Source: Methylobacterium sp. J-088 (GTDB taxonomy: Bacteria; Pseudomonadota; Alphaproteobacteria; Rhizobiales; Beijerinckiaceae). From it: DNA of 36,702 bases. The stretch lies in contig NZ_JAKSYH010000016.1 of the NCBI RefSeq assembly GCF_022829295.1, positions 1 to 36,702 on the forward strand, written 5' to 3'. A program made the translations under genes and the position numbers. The notes beneath the pieces were generated by a model. It saw only the letters and a list, made by a program, of their open reading frames with translations. It did not search any database and was not told where the DNA came from. Positions 36,067-36,702 of this stretch are shown here, one piece after another (positions within the stretch are counted from its first letter, which is position 1; every line of letters starts with the position of its first letter).

Positions 36067-36702
36067 ATGAGATCGATTCTGCTGGCCGGGCTCGCCCTCG
36101 GCGCCATGATGGCCGGAGCGCAGGCCGCCGAGGTCAAGCTCGGCATCGCCGCGCCGATCACCGGCAACAGTGCCGCCATCGGCGCGCAGCTCAAGAACGG
36201 CGCGAGCCAAGCGGTGGAGGACCTGAACAAGGCCGGCACCCTGAAGGGCACGACGCTGACCGTGACGGTCGGCGACGACGCCTCCGACCCGAAGCAGGGC
36301 GTCTCGGTGGCCAACAAGTTCGCCAGCGACGGCGTGAAGGTGGTGGTCGGCGACTACAACTCGGGCGTGTCGATCCCGGCCTCCGACGTCTATCTCGACG
36401 CCGGCATCATCCAGGTCACCCCCGCCTCCACGAACGTGAAGTTCACCGAGCGCGGGATGTGGAACACGTTCCGCACCTGCGGCCGCGACGACCAGCAGGG
36501 CGCGGTGGCCGGCACCTATCTGGCCGACCACTTCAAGGGCAAGAAGATCGCCTTCGTCCACGACAAGACCCCCTACGGCAAGGGTCTGGCCGACGAGACC
36601 CTGAAGGCGCTCAAGGCCAAGGGCGGCAAGGACGTGATGTACGAGGGCATCAACCCGGGCGAGAAGGATTATTCGGCGCTCGTGTCCAAGCTGAAGTCGG
36701 CC
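36067..36702 (+). CDS. livK: Branched-chain amino acid ABC substrate-binding protein (3'-truncated by window)
   Basis: The frame starts at ATG 36067, preceded by AAGGGGAAG, and runs to the window edge (212 codons seen). A signal peptide (MRSILLAGLALGAMMAGAQAA) is followed by EVKLGIAAPITGNSAAIGAQ, the opening of Leu/Ile/Val-type binding proteins, then DDASDPKQGVSVANKFASDGV, VVGDYNSGVSIPASDVY and FRTCGRDDQQGAVAG, the typical first lobe. It completes the liv operon by supplying the periplasmic receptor; the usual size is about 370-400 residues, so the C-terminal half lies outside. A 50-base gap separates it from the small membrane protein gene. Confidence 0.95.
   Translation, partial: MRSILLAGLALGAMMAGAQAAEVKLGIAAPITGNSAAIGAQLKNGASQAVEDLNKAGTLKGTTLTVTVGDDASDPKQGVSVANKFASDGVKVVVGDYNSGVSIPASDVYLDAGIIQVTPASTNVKFTERGMWNTFRTCGRDDQQGAVAGTYLADHFKGKKIAFVHDKTPYGKGLADETLKALKAKGGKDVMYEGINPGEKDYSALVSKLKSA

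Overview
The window is high-GC DNA from an alphaproteobacterium, most likely a member of the Rhizobiales close to Methylobacterium/Methylorubrum. This is inferred from protein style, the CckA kinase, alphaproteobacterial flagellar gene content, CtrA-type TTAA-N7-TTAA boxes, and GC-rich palindromic repeats. No taxonomic search was run.

Layout. (1) Bases 1-341 hold the 3' end of tuf, preceded by an inverted copy of the adjoining tuf sequence; this fold-back looks like a contig-end artefact. (2) 422-5646 is the S10 ribosomal protein operon, rpsJ-rplC-rplD-rplW-rplB-rpsS-rplV-rpsC-rplP-rpmC-rpsQ. The usual rplN does not follow; instead there are about 740 bases of apparently non-coding, partly structured DNA. 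(3) On the minus strand, 6298-10526 carries cckA and then recA, with a probable SOS box before recA and a clear terminator after it. (4) 11139-13435 is an AraC-type regulator translationally coupled to an MFS transporter. (5) 13432-16892 (minus) is a flagellar operon, flgB-flgC-fliE-fliQ-fliR-flhB, divergent from a fliO-like gene (17243-18556) and a 73-residue conserved protein. CtrA-like boxes precede all three transcription units, and the CtrA-controlling kinase CckA is encoded nearby. (6) An MHS-type MFS transporter (minus) is separated from the 73-residue gene by a 108-base double-hairpin element whose ends supply the stop codons of both genes. (7) 20488-23294 is dnaN-parD-parE-recF; a toxin-antitoxin pair sits inside a replication/repair operon and the parE reading frame is broken by one base. 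(8) A chemotaxis receptor (minus) is followed by an AT-rich island of about 220 bases, a glyoxalase I-like gene and a histidine phosphatase. (9) On the minus strand lie DUF1007 - NicO-type metal exporter - unknown conserved protein, an orphan amino-acid-type binding protein, and dctA. (10) 31632 to the end is a branched-chain amino acid ABC operon, livH-livM-livG-livF-small membrane protein-livK, cut by the window edge.

How the parts fit: most of the window is housekeeping (translation, recombination, replication clamp) mixed with cell-cycle/motility genes and nutrient transporters. I see no tRNA, rRNA, CRISPR array, intact insertion sequence or prophage. The points most worth following are the CtrA box set around the flagellar genes, the damaged ParDE module between dnaN and recF, the stop-codon-donating palindromic element, a strong hairpin over the rpsJ stop codon, and the tuf fold-back at the window edge.
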